From Pyropia yezoensis (taxonomy: Eukaryota; Rhodophyta; Bangiophyceae; Bangiales; Bangiaceae), in assembly GCA_009829735.1 (NCBI GenBank), contig CM020618.1, positions 28,992,894-29,056,893 on the forward strand: 64,000 nt of DNA. Reading direction: 5' to 3'. This document shows, piece after piece, positions 11,057 to 21,442 of the stretch. The notes below the pieces were generated by a model. The model had not been told where the DNA came from and did not search any database. It worked only from the letters and a program-made list of their open reading frames with translations. How positions within the stretch are numbered: the first letter of the stretch is position 1; each line of letters opens with the position of its first letter. A program made the translations under genes and the position numbers.

Positions 11057-11142
11057 CTTAGGTTTCTAAGTCAAATCAGACTTAGGTTTCTAAGTCGAAC
11101 CAAGCTTAGGTAACTAAGTAGAGCTAAGCTTAGGTAACTAAG
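11057..11142. repeat. Four 24-bp-spaced palindromes inside the retrotransposon
   Basis: The 14-base near-palindrome cttaggtttctaag or cttaggtaactaag starts at 11057, 11081, 11105 and 11129, an exact 24-base period. The first two copies have ttt in the centre and the last two have the perfect palindrome taa. It lies in the untranslated gap between the pol stop and the 3' end of the opposite-strand frame. The following 11220-11285 holds a second pair of near-repeats (gggaggatgacctccccaag and gggaggataacctccccaag). Confidence 0.85.
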
Positions 11143-11457
11143 TAAAAACCTGAACCTTAATAAGTTAACTTAAAGGTAAAGGCTAACTCCGATAATATCG
11201 AAGTAACTAGGGAGCTTACACGGGAGGATGACCTCCCCAAGCCAAGACACAAAGTGAGGGAGGATAACCTCCCCAAGCATGAACCAACCGGAAGAAGTTG
11301 GGCGGGAGGCAAGGCACCACTGAGCCAGAAGGGGTACTCCCCAGGGCAGCAAACAGAGGCAAGCAATGCCCCCAGCGGGGGATGAGTTTATACTCACTAC
11401 TACCCGGCTACCATAAGGGTTGCCGGGGCCCTCTCCCTCACAAACAAATAGCACTCC

Positions 11458-13905
11458 TCAGTGGGTAGACCCACTGCCCGAGGGAGGCCACTCACGCGTA
11501 AGCGCGTATACCTCCGTGCTCCACCGGTCGGCAATGTCACGACGGTCGACCACCTGAGTGACCTCGGTGCATAGCTGGACGAGGGTGCTGCGGCCAGCCT
11601 CCACGTCCTCCAGAGCTTTCTGGAGGCGGTCCAGCACGCCACCAAAGCAACGCGCTGACCCAACCAGCGCAGCACCTGGGGGGATATCCCCCCAGCTAAC
11701 AGAGAGACCCCCACGCATTGCGCGGGTAACAAGGGCGTCAACGCCTTCATACCAGAGACGGGGACCCCCGTCATGTAGGACAGGGGCGGGAGGTGACACT
11801 GGCGCAGCCAGAGGAGCCACAGGAGCCGACACGGCTACCACCGGAGCCGGTGGCACCTGATACGAGGCCCGGTAGGACCCTACCGAAGGGGCTCCACCGT
11901 AACCACGGCGGTACTCCGCCCGACGACGGGACACCTCACGCTCCCCACCCACAGAGCCCCACTCTCGGGGACGACGGCCAACCGCCGCCGGCATCGGGTT
12001 ACCGAACCACGGAGCAAGGACCTGAAGAGGGTCATGGATAACCATGGGAATACCCAGGTCAGGAACGGCCTCGGTGGACGCCCACCCATGGCAACTAGGC
12101 TCACCCGGCTGAGTACGCCGGACACGCAACGAGTGACGAGGCAAGGGGGAAGCCCCAGCCTGCGGGTCCCGGTACGGGGGAAGGGCCAACACCCCAGCCC
12201 AGTTCACGGCATCGTGAACAGCCAGCAGGGCCTCGAACTCCCGGGCCAACCCGGTCTTGGCAGCTATCAGATCCACGCCCAACTGCGCGATGTGCCGACG
12301 GACACCCGTCGGAAGATGAAACAGACGACCCTGCCGGCGGACGGACAGCAAGAAGGATGAAGCCTGCCCGAGGGTAACCTCAAGGGTGAAGGTACCCTGC
12401 AACGGGTGGACCGGTCGCGAGGCCAACACACTCCCGAAGTAGCGAAGACAGGAGCCGGTGTCAAACCGGAAAGCAGGGGCGGGTTCCCACCCCTCCTGCC
12501 ATAGCGGCGGGCGCACGGGAGTGTATACCGGAGCACGACCGTTGCCGGTCTGCAACGCACACGTTATATCCGTGCGGAACGCATCCGCCATGACACCATG
12601 GTTACGTCGCCAACTCGACGCCGACTTCAACCCCGCCATGGGCGGGTAGGGAGCCGTCAACGACAGATACGGGGGTACCCCCGGGTAGTATTCAAAGTCG
12701 GGATACCGACCGGTACGGCTCACCGTCTCCCCAAACGCAACCGGCTCCGCCGCCGCCGCACTCCCCCGAGCACTAGCCGGGTAGTCAATCTCCCGCGGCA
12801 ACGCGGGGGCAATCAAGTCGCAGACCCCGAAGTTGGGGTCGAGGTAGACCTCACCCCGTCCCACCCGGGTGCGCCAGAGCTGCGCATGCCGGTCGTCCGG
12901 CTGACTCAGGATCCAATGGTGTTCCACCCGGACCGCGTTCGGCTGGTTGACCAGCCGCACCAACTCCCGCTCCCAGCACGGGTCCACCTTGACGCGCCGG
13001 GAGGATTCTCCACGGGGATGCACCAGGTGGAAGTCCACCCGCATACGCCCATCGGACTCCATCGACTCTTGCACCGTGAGGCCTCGAACCCGAGCCACCA
13101 AGTCGGACACCGACATGGCGGGTTGACCCGCCGCCACGGCGACGCCGCCACCCAACGGGGCAACCCGGGCAGGACCAGGAAGAATCGGGGGCGCCGGGGG
13201 ACGCACCACCGGCAGAGGGGCCGACGTCGGAGATGGACGAGGCCGAGGAGGAAGAAGAAGGGCGGGCGCCCGCCCGGAGTAACTCCCGGTGTCAACCGCC
13301 ATGGGAGAAGGAGCGTCTTGACCGCTCGACGCCCGCGGCACCGCAGGTACGGCACCGGCGCCGGCACCACCCGTCGGCGTAGCCCCCGCCTCGGAAGGGG
13401 AAGGCACTTGGACAGCCTCCGGAGCCGGAGCCCCGGCCGTGCGGACACCCGCACCGTCTTGACCCACCGCACCGGGTGTCGCACCGCCACCACCACCCGC
13501 GTCAACGTCGGGACCGCCTCGAGGAGTCACCGCCCGGACACCCGGACCACCTTGACCAGCCGGAGTCGGCTGCGGGTCGCGACCTCCGCCGCAGGGCGGA
13601 CCATCTTGAGGTACCTGCGGTGAGCCGGCACCGGCACCAGGCCCCATCCGGGCAGCCGGCAGAGAGGGGGTAGAAGCCGCCACGCGCGGTTGACCGCCGG
13701 GTTGACCTCCGGCCGACGGCACCGTCGTGCCGCTGCACACGGACGACAGTCCTCCGGCCGACAGACGGACGGACACCGCAGGCCCGTCGTCGTCAGACGA
13801 GCTCACCCCGTAACGCGCGGCGTCGGGACCGACAGGCGCGTCGTCCTCCATCTCCTCCCCGATCAGGAGGTCTTCCTCCTCTTCAAGCACCTGGGGATAG
13901 GACAT
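11458..13905 (-). CDS. Unknown 815-residue protein encoded antisense within the retrotransposon
   Basis: A long open frame on the strand opposite gag-pol, between pol and the 3' LTR. The first ATG is at 13905; the same frame is open further upstream to about 14187. The N-terminal half is acidic then Pro/Ala/Gly/Asp-rich (EEEEDLLIGEEMEDD near the start). The C-terminal half, from about residue 290, looks globular, with many Trp, Tyr, Phe and His residues (for example VKVDPCWERELVRLVNQ, RYPDFEYYPGVPPYLSL, SFLLSVRRQGRLFHLP). I recognise no family. Codon use is similar to gag-pol, not low-complexity host DNA. Extra antisense frames in the same place are known in some plant Ty3/gypsy elements. It could be an accessory element protein or a captured host gene. 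Confidence 0.6.
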   Translation of the reverse strand: MSYPQVLEEEEDLLIGEEMEDDAPVGPDAARYGVSSSDDDGPAVSVRLSAGGLSSVCSGTTVPSAGGQPGGQPRVAASTPSLPAARMGPGAGAGSPQVPQDGPPCGGGRDPQPTPAGQGGPGVRAVTPRGGPDVDAGGGGGATPGAVGQDGAGVRTAGAPAPEAVQVPSPSEAGATPTGGAGAGAVPAVPRASSGQDAPSPMAVDTGSYSGRAPALLLPPRPRPSPTSAPLPVVRPPAPPILPGPARVAPLGGGVAVAAGQPAMSVSDLVARVRGLTVQESMESDGRMRVDFHLVHPRGESSRRVKVDPCWERELVRLVNQPNAVRVEHHWILSQPDDRHAQLWRTRVGRGEVYLDPNFGVCDLIAPALPREIDYPASARGSAAAAEPVAFGETVSRTGRYPDFEYYPGVPPYLSLTAPYPPMAGLKSASSWRRNHGVMADAFRTDITCALQTGNGRAPVYTPVRPPLWQEGWEPAPAFRFDTGSCLRYFGSVLASRPVHPLQGTFTLEVTLGQASSFLLSVRRQGRLFHLPTGVRRHIAQLGVDLIAAKTGLAREFEALLAVHDAVNWAGVLALPPYRDPQAGASPLPRHSLRVRRTQPGEPSCHGWASTEAVPDLGIPMVIHDPLQVLAPWFGNPMPAAVGRRPREWGSVGGEREVSRRRAEYRRGYGGAPSVGSYRASYQVPPAPVVAVSAPVAPLAAPVSPPAPVLHDGGPRLWYEGVDALVTRAMRGGLSVSWGDIPPGAALVGSARCFGGVLDRLQKALEDVEAGRSTLVQLCTEVTQVVDRRDIADRWSTEVYALTREWPPSGSGSTH

Positions 13906-14480
13906 GATAACGGGTGCGGAGTCCCCCGCGCCCACAAGCCGTCGACGGCTACAACCCGGTACGGTGGGATAACCGGGACGAGCCAGGGAAGCGCGGACAC
14001 CCGCGCTTATGACCACAAACGGCCACGAGAAGCGCCGCAGGCACGCGGGTCGACCCGCGCCCCACGGGGCTACGACCGCGCTCCACCCAGGCACCTGGGC
14101 GGGACGGGGCCACACCCACACACGGGGTAAGTAAGGGGGGTCACCCCCAACCGCCCCCACGCAACGCGGGCAGCCCCCGCCCCCCACTCAATCGTCCACA
14201 CGAGAGGGGCCCCCTTACCACCAGGCACCTGGTGGCGGATCCGCTTGCACCACCCCTCGGAAAGGGGGGGCGCGAACAGCAACCCGCATCGGGAATTTAA
14301 CGGTCCGGAAAACGGATCGTGTGTGTGTACCACACAAAGGGGGGCACCCCCCTCAGACAACCTCGAAAAGGGGTGTCTGTCGCGACGGGGCGCAAAGCCC
14401 CACCCGACTGGTAAACGGTCACGCGACCCACTTACATTCGGTAACCCGAATGCAACTCGACCCGAGGACGGGCCGAATCT

Positions 14481-14490
14481 AAGGGGGGGA
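14481..14490 (+). promoter_or_regulatory. Polypurine tract
   Basis: aaggggggga two bases before the 3' LTR, the expected position of the plus-strand DNA primer in LTR retrotransposons. Confidence 0.8.
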
Positions 14491-14492
14491 TA

Positions 14493-14856
14493 TGTAGCAA
14501 TATGGTTGGCCGTATTGTGACCCTAATATTAGGGGGGGCTACTTCTAATCCTTAACTTTCAATTTGAGAGTCCGTACTGGTCACGGTATCTATAAGTTAC
14601 GTATGACCAGAGGGACTTGCATCTTGGGGTGGAGGGTAGTTAGTAGTGTCTCCGAGGGTTTATAACGAGGGGGCCGGTGGCGAATCCACCGCCGGCCAAG
14701 GTAGAACAACAAACCCCTCCCATTTGGGCTCCCATCTTGGTCCCGTGGCTTGCGCTCCAAGGACAGCAACCTTGGCCTCCCGGTGACGTTGGTGCCGATC
14801 CCCCTTGGTGAGTGTTCCCTGAGAGTGGACGTGCGACGGATTCCTATTGTGCTACA
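14493..14856 (+). repeat. 3' LTR
   Basis: Near-identical copy of 4031-4393, starting tgtagc and ending gctaca, followed by the target duplication aacgt (14857-14861). Confidence 0.95.
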
Positions 14857-15603
14857 AACGTGCAGCTACGGGCAGATGTGTCGGGCAGAACGGCCGTACA
14901 ACTAGCGCGCGTGGTGTGGAGAGCTCAGGCCAGGAGCCACGGTCGAGATTGGTAAGGAGTGCTCCGACACGGCCGCACGGCTGCCCGCAGATTATCTGGT
15001 CGTGGACCGAGCGCAGGAAATGCAGAGTGAGCACAGGGAGCGAAGTAGTGAGAGAAGAACACGTGGTAGAAGCGACAGCGTCCTTCCCCGGCTTGGCGGA
15101 TCGGACGTCGCTTGTTGTTGGGTGCCTCTTGGGTGATGTGTTTACGTTTGCAGAGCGACGCGACACGCTGAGAAGCTCGTACGCGCTTGAAGACTGAAAG
15201 CGAATTGTCAGGTCGCGCACGCGGTGCTACGTGAGCGAGCGACGAGTTGCCGACACCACAGCTTGTCCAGGCGGCCCACGGGTGAAACTCGCACCCACCC
15301 AAGAAGACCGCTCAGGAGGAGGCGTTTATCGCGGGGATGGCCTCCCGCCAGCCGCCGGTCACCATCCTCCGGTTGCTGCCTGGGTCTTCGCGATTGACGC
15401 CACCGGCAATTGCACCAGTGATCGCTATGACTCGCCACTGGACGACATGCCTGCGATATGTTACTGTCGCTGGCGCCGCTGTCAACGAAGGCGGATGCAG
15501 TCGCGTGTCGACAGCTCCTCTGAGGCTGCAATACTCCTGCAGTGACAGGGAAATATTGATGTGGGCGGAGCGACACGTTTGATGGTCACAATAAAGCCTC
15601 ACT
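14857..15603. other. Intergenic / 3' flank of SET gene, no gene seen
   Basis: Ordinary base composition without a convincing coding frame; the open frames here are short on both strands. It contains the downstream region of the minus-strand SET-domain gene. An AATAAA lies on the plus strand near 15589, which would suit a plus-strand transcript end, but no such gene is visible. Confidence 0.5.
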
Positions 15604-16488
15604 CTACGTCTCCCAGTGGTCGTACTTCTCCCCATAACAAACCTGCACTTCCTCTCCGACCCGAATAGAGCGTGTCACTCTGATGCCAAGACAATTGTGC
15701 TGCATGAGCTGCTCATGAGTCTCCACGAGGTCAAAGCGCTGATTGAAAACAGCATTGTGAGCGGTGCCATGTGGAGGGGCGTTTGCCCAGCCGGCTGCGC
15801 AATAGCGAGGAGGGACGACCGACAAAAGGCGGTCACTCTCGTCGAGACCACCAACAGGGGATCCCCAAAAGCAGGTACTGGTCCGTACCTGAAGCGAGCG
15901 CTTTCCCCAGTACCGTGCCGAGCTGCATAGTCCGCCAGGAAGCACTTTGTCCCCGTACTTGCGCCCCACGGCAGAGGAGTCATTGGCGTAGAAGCTGTCG
16001 TCCATGTCGTGGTAAACCACCTGCCCAAAGAACGGCAGGATGACCTCGGCAACCGCAAACTCCCGCGCAGCAAAGAGGCCCCGGCCAGCCCCAGCAATCG
16101 AGGACCACTGCACATAGGTACCACTCGATGCAGCATCAACTGCGGCGAGCGCGCGGTGGTCGACGCGCGCGCTCAGGAAGTTGGCAGCCGGGCGGGGCCA
16201 GAGGTCCACGGGGGTGCGGGCCAGGTCGCAACGCAAGGACGCCAGCATCATCTCCGGTACGGTGGATAGGGCCTCAGCCACAGCGGGAGAAACACGCGTG
16301 TAGACGGGCATCCCGGGGAGGGGGTCCCAGCTCATGGCTACGTAGGACAAGGTGGTGAAACAACGGCAGGAGAGGACGGTGTGTGGACTAAGGTGGAGAG
16401 TGCAGGTGGGAGAGGTGAAGGTTCCGGGGAGAAAGACGGCCCGAGCACGGTGGCCAGCGAAGTCGGAGCTGCATGGGAGAGCGAGCAT
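15604..16488 (-). CDS. SET-domain protein (putative protein lysine methyltransferase)
   Basis: A 294-codon uninterrupted frame. From about residue 128 it reads as a SET domain: WSSIAGAGRGLFAAREF (the first conserved strand and GxG turn), a middle segment with GWANAPPHGTAHNAVFNQ at the place of the usual RFxNHSCxPN motif, then VTRSIRVGEEVQVCYGEKYDHW, the typical C-terminal GEEV...YG...Y signature. SET domains transfer methyl groups from S-adenosylmethionine to lysines of histones or other proteins. The canonical NHSC motif is replaced, so the substrate cannot be inferred and activity is not assured. A TATA-like box lies only 24 bases upstream of the first ATG. Translation may therefore start at the second in-frame ATG (16335, MSWDPLPGMP), giving 243 residues. 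Pre- and post-SET cysteine clusters are absent. Confidence 0.8.
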   Translation of the reverse strand: MLALPCSSDFAGHRARAVFLPGTFTSPTCTLHLSPHTVLSCRCFTTLSYVAMSWDPLPGMPVYTRVSPAVAEALSTVPEMMLASLRCDLARTPVDLWPRPAANFLSARVDHRALAAVDAASSGTYVQWSSIAGAGRGLFAAREFAVAEVILPFFGQVVYHDMDDSFYANDSSAVGRKYGDKVLPGGLCSSARYWGKRSLQVRTSTCFWGSPVGGLDESDRLLSVVPPRYCAAGWANAPPHGTAHNAVFNQRFDLVETHEQLMQHNCLGIRVTRSIRVGEEVQVCYGEKYDHWET

Positions 16489-16511
16489 GTGCTAAGAGGG
16501 ACTACCCGTAG

Positions 16512-16518
16512 TTTATAT
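16512..16518 (-). promoter_or_regulatory. TATA-like box of SET gene
   Basis: ATATAAA on the minus strand, just upstream of the SET-domain frame. Usual TATA-to-start spacing of about 30 bases would put transcription initiation at or just past the first ATG, favouring the internal start. Confidence 0.4.
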
Positions 16519-17466
16519 GTGGAGCGGTCGGGGCCGTGCCGGCTTGCCTTGCTTCAGAGTTGATCAGGGCGCCAGCTTTGGATGCCCAAACAGCTCGTGA
16601 GGCCAAGAAGCAGCGCCACTGCACTGCATGAGGACGGGTTCGTCATGTTCATGTCAACAGCGTGTTCCGGACGGAACGCATCACCGTTACAAGAAACCAC
16701 GCGCACACACATTGCGAGCCAGACACTGTTTCGGCTTGGTGGGGGCCAAGAGGGATAGACCTTGACAGAGACGTGAGGCGCTCTCTCTGCAGCGTCCCTT
16801 GTGGCTGATGATGCGCGGCCACGGCGTCGCCGTCCGCCACGATGGGTGTTTCCGTCATTTTTGAAGACGCCATGCGAGCCCGTTCTCCGACCAAGTCCCT
16901 GAGTGACCCAGTGTCAGTCACGCGAGATAGTGACACGGTTGCATGCTTTGGGGCCGGACCCCTTGACGGCTATGAGTTTTGTGCCGGGCCGACGATTCGG
17001 CGAACAGCCAATGACAGCCTGGTTGATTGAGCAGCACAGGGGGGATCCGTCGAACGCCCAATCGACTCGTGTCGTGTTGCTCTCGGAAATTCAGCAGCGG
17101 GCCGGACGCGAAAAGTCCGGATCAAACGCGTCCCCCTTGAGAGCTCAGAATAGGCCATGACTAGGAACGGACCATCCCAGTTAAGATCCCCGTGTCGCGT
17201 TCGCGAATATTTTCAGGGTACGCGCCAGTCCTGAAACGAACGGGACGTGGAGGGGCTCCAGAAGGCGCTAATTCGGCCATGAGAATGTCGAGACTGGACC
17301 GGGGCAAGGGCATGCGCGCTCTCTTGGCGCCAAATGTCACAAATCAGAATGCACGTTCACAAGGCCGAATGCGAGATCGGCGCCAAGGACGGCTCTGGGC
17401 GGGTCGCGTGTCGGCTGTCCGGTTCGACCCATCCCGCCCGACCCTCCATTTTTCGGAAAAGCACGA
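16519..17466. other. Intergenic, no gene seen
   Basis: Composition is balanced, unlike the GC-extreme surroundings. Open frames of at most about 95 codons occur in all directions with no family resemblance. I see no tRNA, repeat or promoter signal that I can support beyond the SET promoter. Confidence 0.5.
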
Positions 17467-18030
17467 TACAGTACGGTCCGTTGCTAATTGTAGACGTAAT
17501 ATATCCACGCCCTTCTTGAGAATTCTGGCGCTCCAGCTGGCCTTCAAATGCCCCAGTGGGCATTGCTCCAGCATCTCTCATCTGGTGGGGGCAAAGTGCA
17601 AGAGCGGGGTCCAACTTGGGGAGCCCACAGCCCAGCTTCTACGACCAACCAAAGCTCCCTGCGCATCATGGCGGGCTCAGCTCGTCGTCATCTTCCTCCC
17701 CTGATGAGCGCTCCACCCTCACCACCCTCCTACAACGTGGATTCTCTCTTTCGTCCATCGACAAAAGGATGGGGCGATCCAAGGCCACCACTGCCAACGC
17801 CGCCAGGGCCACCCGCGCGGCCGCTGCCGGGACGCGGGTCGACAGGAGGGGCCGTCCGAAGACATTGACGGATCGGGAGCGGCGCGCCATCAACAAGGCC
17901 GTAGATATGGACGGCTTTTTTTGTCTGTGGGTCCCTGATGGAGGTGGTCAACGCTGCTCGCTCTCAAGCGTCTGGCGCCTCCAAGACCGGTTCTGTACAG
18001 ATCGGAACAAATGAACTGTACAGTACTGTA
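17467..18030 (+). mobile_element. Deleted Tc1/mariner-like DNA transposon
   Basis: A 564-bp element. Left end 17467-17483 reads TACAGTACGGTCCGTTG. The right end, read inward on the minus strand from 18030, is TACAGTACTGTACAGTT. These match at 13 of 17 bases and both begin with TA, the duplication made by this superfamily. Between them, in the expected orientation and distance, is a segment coding a Tc1-type transposase DNA-binding region. The catalytic DDE/D half is absent, so the copy is non-autonomous. Confidence 0.55.
17700..17905 (+). pseudogene. Tc1/mariner transposase fragment (helix-turn-helix region)
   Basis: Within the open frame 17556-18014, residues about 50-118 read LTTLLQRGFSLSSIDKRMGR, an Ala/Arg stretch, and then RRGRPKTLTDRERRAINKAV. 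This is the bipartite helix-turn-helix pattern of Tc1-type transposases: 'I...LGRS..TV' followed by a GRP hook and 'L(T/S).R..R.I...'. The frame continues only about 36 more residues and has no catalytic domain. It is therefore a remnant, fitting the deleted element in which it sits. Confidence 0.55.
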
Positions 18031-18380
18031 CCCCAAAGCACCGCCACAGCCAAGTCAAAGAACCTAAAAAAACAGGCGGGAGCTCCGTGCACAGTCCCCC
18101 CCGCCCCCTCCTCCCGCCACCCGCCCCCGGTTCCCCCACCCCCACCCCCCCCGCCGCCAGACCGCGGTCCCGTGCGCGGCTATGAAGGCAACCGCCAGCG
18201 GGCCACAAACGCCTTCCCCCCCAACGCGCGCCCGCGATGCGGCATCGAAAGCAGTCGCGCAGAGCAGCTACAGGCTCACGCTCCACTTCCCACCCCCCCC
18301 CCCCCCCCCACGTTCCCCTTCTCCTCCTCCCTCCTCCTCCTCCCGCTACTACCGCCGCCACCATCGCCACAGGGCACACC

Positions 18381-21300
18381 TCAAACACCATCGTACGATG
18401 GGGGAGGCGGCGGCGACGGCGGAGCGGCGGGGGGCGCCCTCCACCCGCTGCCCTTCCACCCGTTGCCCGGCGGCAGCGACGGCAGCTGCTGCTGCTGACG
18501 CTGTTGTTGCCGCGGCGGCGGCGACAGCGGCTGCTGCGGATACCGCGGCTGCAAAGACCGCGGCAGCAGCGGGGGCACCCCCTCCCCTCTCCGAACAACC
18601 CCCCCGCGGGGTCCTCCCCACGGCGGGGGGGGCCCACAGGCCAGCCACCCCGCTGTCCCCCCCATCGCCCCGCCACCGCCGCCGCCACCGCCGCCGCCAC
18701 CGCCGCCGCCGCCGCCGCCGCCACCCCATCCACCACCGTCATGGCCGCCGCGGCCGTTGCCATGACCGCCACGGCCGCCGCCGCGGCCATCGCTCATGCC
18801 GCCGCCACGGCGGCCACGCCACGCCACCGCCCCCGGCTCGACCCCGACGGTACGGTCAGCGGCGGCCCAGCCGTCGGCGCGCACGCGCGGCGCACCGCCA
18901 CTCCCTGCGTAGCCATCACCGGTAGCCCAGCCATCACAGTCGTTGGCTGCCCAGTCGTTGCCACCGCCAGCAGCCCGGCCGTCGCCACCGCCAGCAGCCC
19001 GGCCGTCGCCACCGCCGGCCGCCCAGCCGTCGCAGCAGGCGGTCGCCCAGCCGTCGCCGCCGCCGGTCGCGCGGCCGTCACCGCCGCCGGCCGCCCGACC
19101 GTCACCGCCGCCGGCTGCACAGCCGTTGCCAACACCAGCAGCCCAGCCATCACCATCGTTGGCTGCCCAGCCGTTGTCACCGCCGGCAGGCCAGCCGTCG
19201 CGGCGGCGGTGCGCCGCCGGCGGGTCGTGCGGGGGGGGGGGCGGCGCGGCTGCCCCCCAGGTGTCGCGACGCGCGGCCGCCGCGGCGGCGGGGGCGTCGC
19301 CGCCGCTGCGAGACCAGTAGAGGGACAGCGACGGCGGCGGTAGCGGTGGCGGCGGTGGCGGCGGTGGCGGCGGTGGTGGTGGCGGCGGTGGTGGCGGGGG
19401 CGGCGGCGGGGGTGCCAAAGGGGGCGCCGCCGCCTCTGGCCGACCTGCAGAGACGGCCACAAGCACCACCTCCGCGTCATCTGGTGGCGGTGGTGGCGGC
19501 GGCCGCCGCCGCCGCGGCGGCGTCGGCAGCCGCGACAGCGCGAGGGTGGTCGGGTCCATCCGCGCCGAGCCGCGGCTCCTGCTGCGGCTGCTGCGGCTGC
19601 TGCTGCGCGACGACTGCCGCCGGCCACGGCGGCGGCGGCAGCGGCAGGTACTGCAGCTGCCGTCGCTGCGGCCCGGTCGCCGGCGGCTGAGGCGGCGGCC
19701 CCGCCTGCTGCGGCTGCGGCCGCGGCGGCCAGCACTGTGGCTGCTGCTGCTGCTGCTGCGGCGGCTGCGGCTGCCCGCCGCAGCGCGCGCCGCGGCGGCC
19801 GCCTCGCGCCGCCGGCGGGCCGACGCGACTGCCAGCGCCGGCCGCCGCGGTGGCGCCACGCGCGCCATCGACGCCGCCGCGGGACGGCCCGACGGCCGGC
19901 GGGGCCCGTCGCTACGGCCAAGGCGGTCTGCCGCACCCGCACCACCACCGACGGCGGCGGCGGCGGCGCCCCCTCCACGGCGCCGCCTCTCCCACGAGCG
20001 CGAGCGGCTGCGGCCACGGCGACTGCCGCCGCCGCGGCCGCCGCGGGTGGCCCCGCCTCGCCCCCGCGGGCGTCCATCGCGCGAGCCGCTGCGGGCGCGG
20101 CGACCGCCGCCGCCTCGCCCCCCCCACTCAGGGCCGGTCGACGCGCCGCGGGGGCGCGGGGCGCCACGGCTCCCCCCCGCGTCGGGCCGCGCCGGCAAGT
20201 CGCGGCCGCGACGCGGCAGCGCGTCCTGCGACGGCGACGTCGACCACGACAGCGACAGCGACACGGACGGGGAGGGCGACGCGCTACGGCGCGGCGGTGG
20301 CGGTCGTGGCGGCGGTCGCGACGGCGGCGGTGGCGGCGGCAGCGGCCGCCGCGACCGCGACCGGCGCCGCGACAGCGGTGGCCGCGACCGCGCTCGCACG
20401 GCACCCCGGGGGCGCGACCGCGACCTTGGCGGCGGCGCCGCCGACCGCGACCGCGGCGGCCGCCGCCACCCGCCCGTCGCGGCGGCGACTGCCTCGGCGG
20501 CGCGCCACCGAAAGAGCACGGCGGCGGCGGCGGCGGCAGCGGCCGCCACCGTGTCGGCCTCGTCGGCCAGCAGCGGCAGCGTGTCGCCGCGGGCAGTGGG
20601 ACCGGGCGCCGCCGCCGCGCCGGCCGCCGCGTGGCGGGCGCGGCACGGGTTGCCGACCGCCACACCGGGCGGCTGCTGCCGCCGCGTCGGGTGGGCGACG
20701 GCGGCGGAGGGGACGGCGGGGGCGGGGCGGACGCCGCGGGCAAGCACCGAAAAGCACGGGCGCGCGCACACGTCCAACCCCGCGGCGTTGTCGTCGGTCG
20801 AGGTGGCAGTGGCGGTGGCGGCGGCGTCGGTCGACGTGTCCATGGCGCAAGAGCTGCAGTCGTGCCTATCGGCGTCGCCGTCCCTGTCGGCCATGCCCCC
20901 GACCGGGGCGGCGGCGGCGAAGCGGTCGCTGCTGCTGCTCCTGCGGCCGCGGCCGCCACAGCCTGGGTAACCCATGGAACGGAGCCGGGCGACGGCGGCG
21001 GCGCCGCGGTCACCGTCGGTGCTGTCCGAGACGGTGGTCACGCCCCCGTGGCTGCCGCCGTCGCCGTCTGGGAGGCTTGTCGCCTGCGTGCGGACGCCGC
21101 CGCCGTCGCGGCCAGAGGCGCCGCCGCGGCCGCCGCCAGCACCGCCGCCATCGTTGCCCCGTCGGCTGCTGTCCGTGTAGGCGCCAACGCCAAAGACCGC
21201 GTCCAGCAGGCGCCCGCGGAGGACGCTCGACGGCGCGGCCGCCGCCGCCGCTCCGGGAAACGAAACGGGGACGGCGGCGGCGGCGCCGCCGCCGCCCGCC

Positions 21301-21409
21301 GGCACCGCGTCGCTGTCACGGCGCGCGCGGGGGGGACATTCCGAGCGGAGGGCGGCGGCGCCACGGTGGAACGTGCCGCGGCCAACGTGGCGCGCCAGAG
21401 GCCACGCAA

Positions 21410-21442
<33 letters not shown>

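Larger units (their letters stand above)
4031..14856 (+). mobile_element. Ty3/gypsy LTR retrotransposon with chromodomain (chromovirus type)
   Basis: A 10.8-kb element bounded by LTRs of about 363 bases starting tgtagc and ending gctaca. It is flanked on both sides by the 5-bp duplication aacgt (4026-4030 and 14857-14861). Order inside: leader, gag-like frame, pol frame (protease, reverse transcriptase, RNase H, integrase, chromodomain), a region of palindromic 24-bp repeats, a long open frame on the opposite strand, a purine tract and the 3' LTR. Protease-RT-RH-integrase order and the C-terminal chromodomain place it with Ty3/gypsy chromoviruses. The LTRs differ by one substitution and one homopolymer length, so insertion is recent. 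The element looks whole; I noted no obvious breaks. It inserted about 750 bases beyond the 3' end of the SET-domain gene. Confidence 0.95.

Noticed and set aside
17192-17704. 170-codon plus-strand frame
   Set aside because: No recognisable motif; it overlaps the left end of the mariner-like element.
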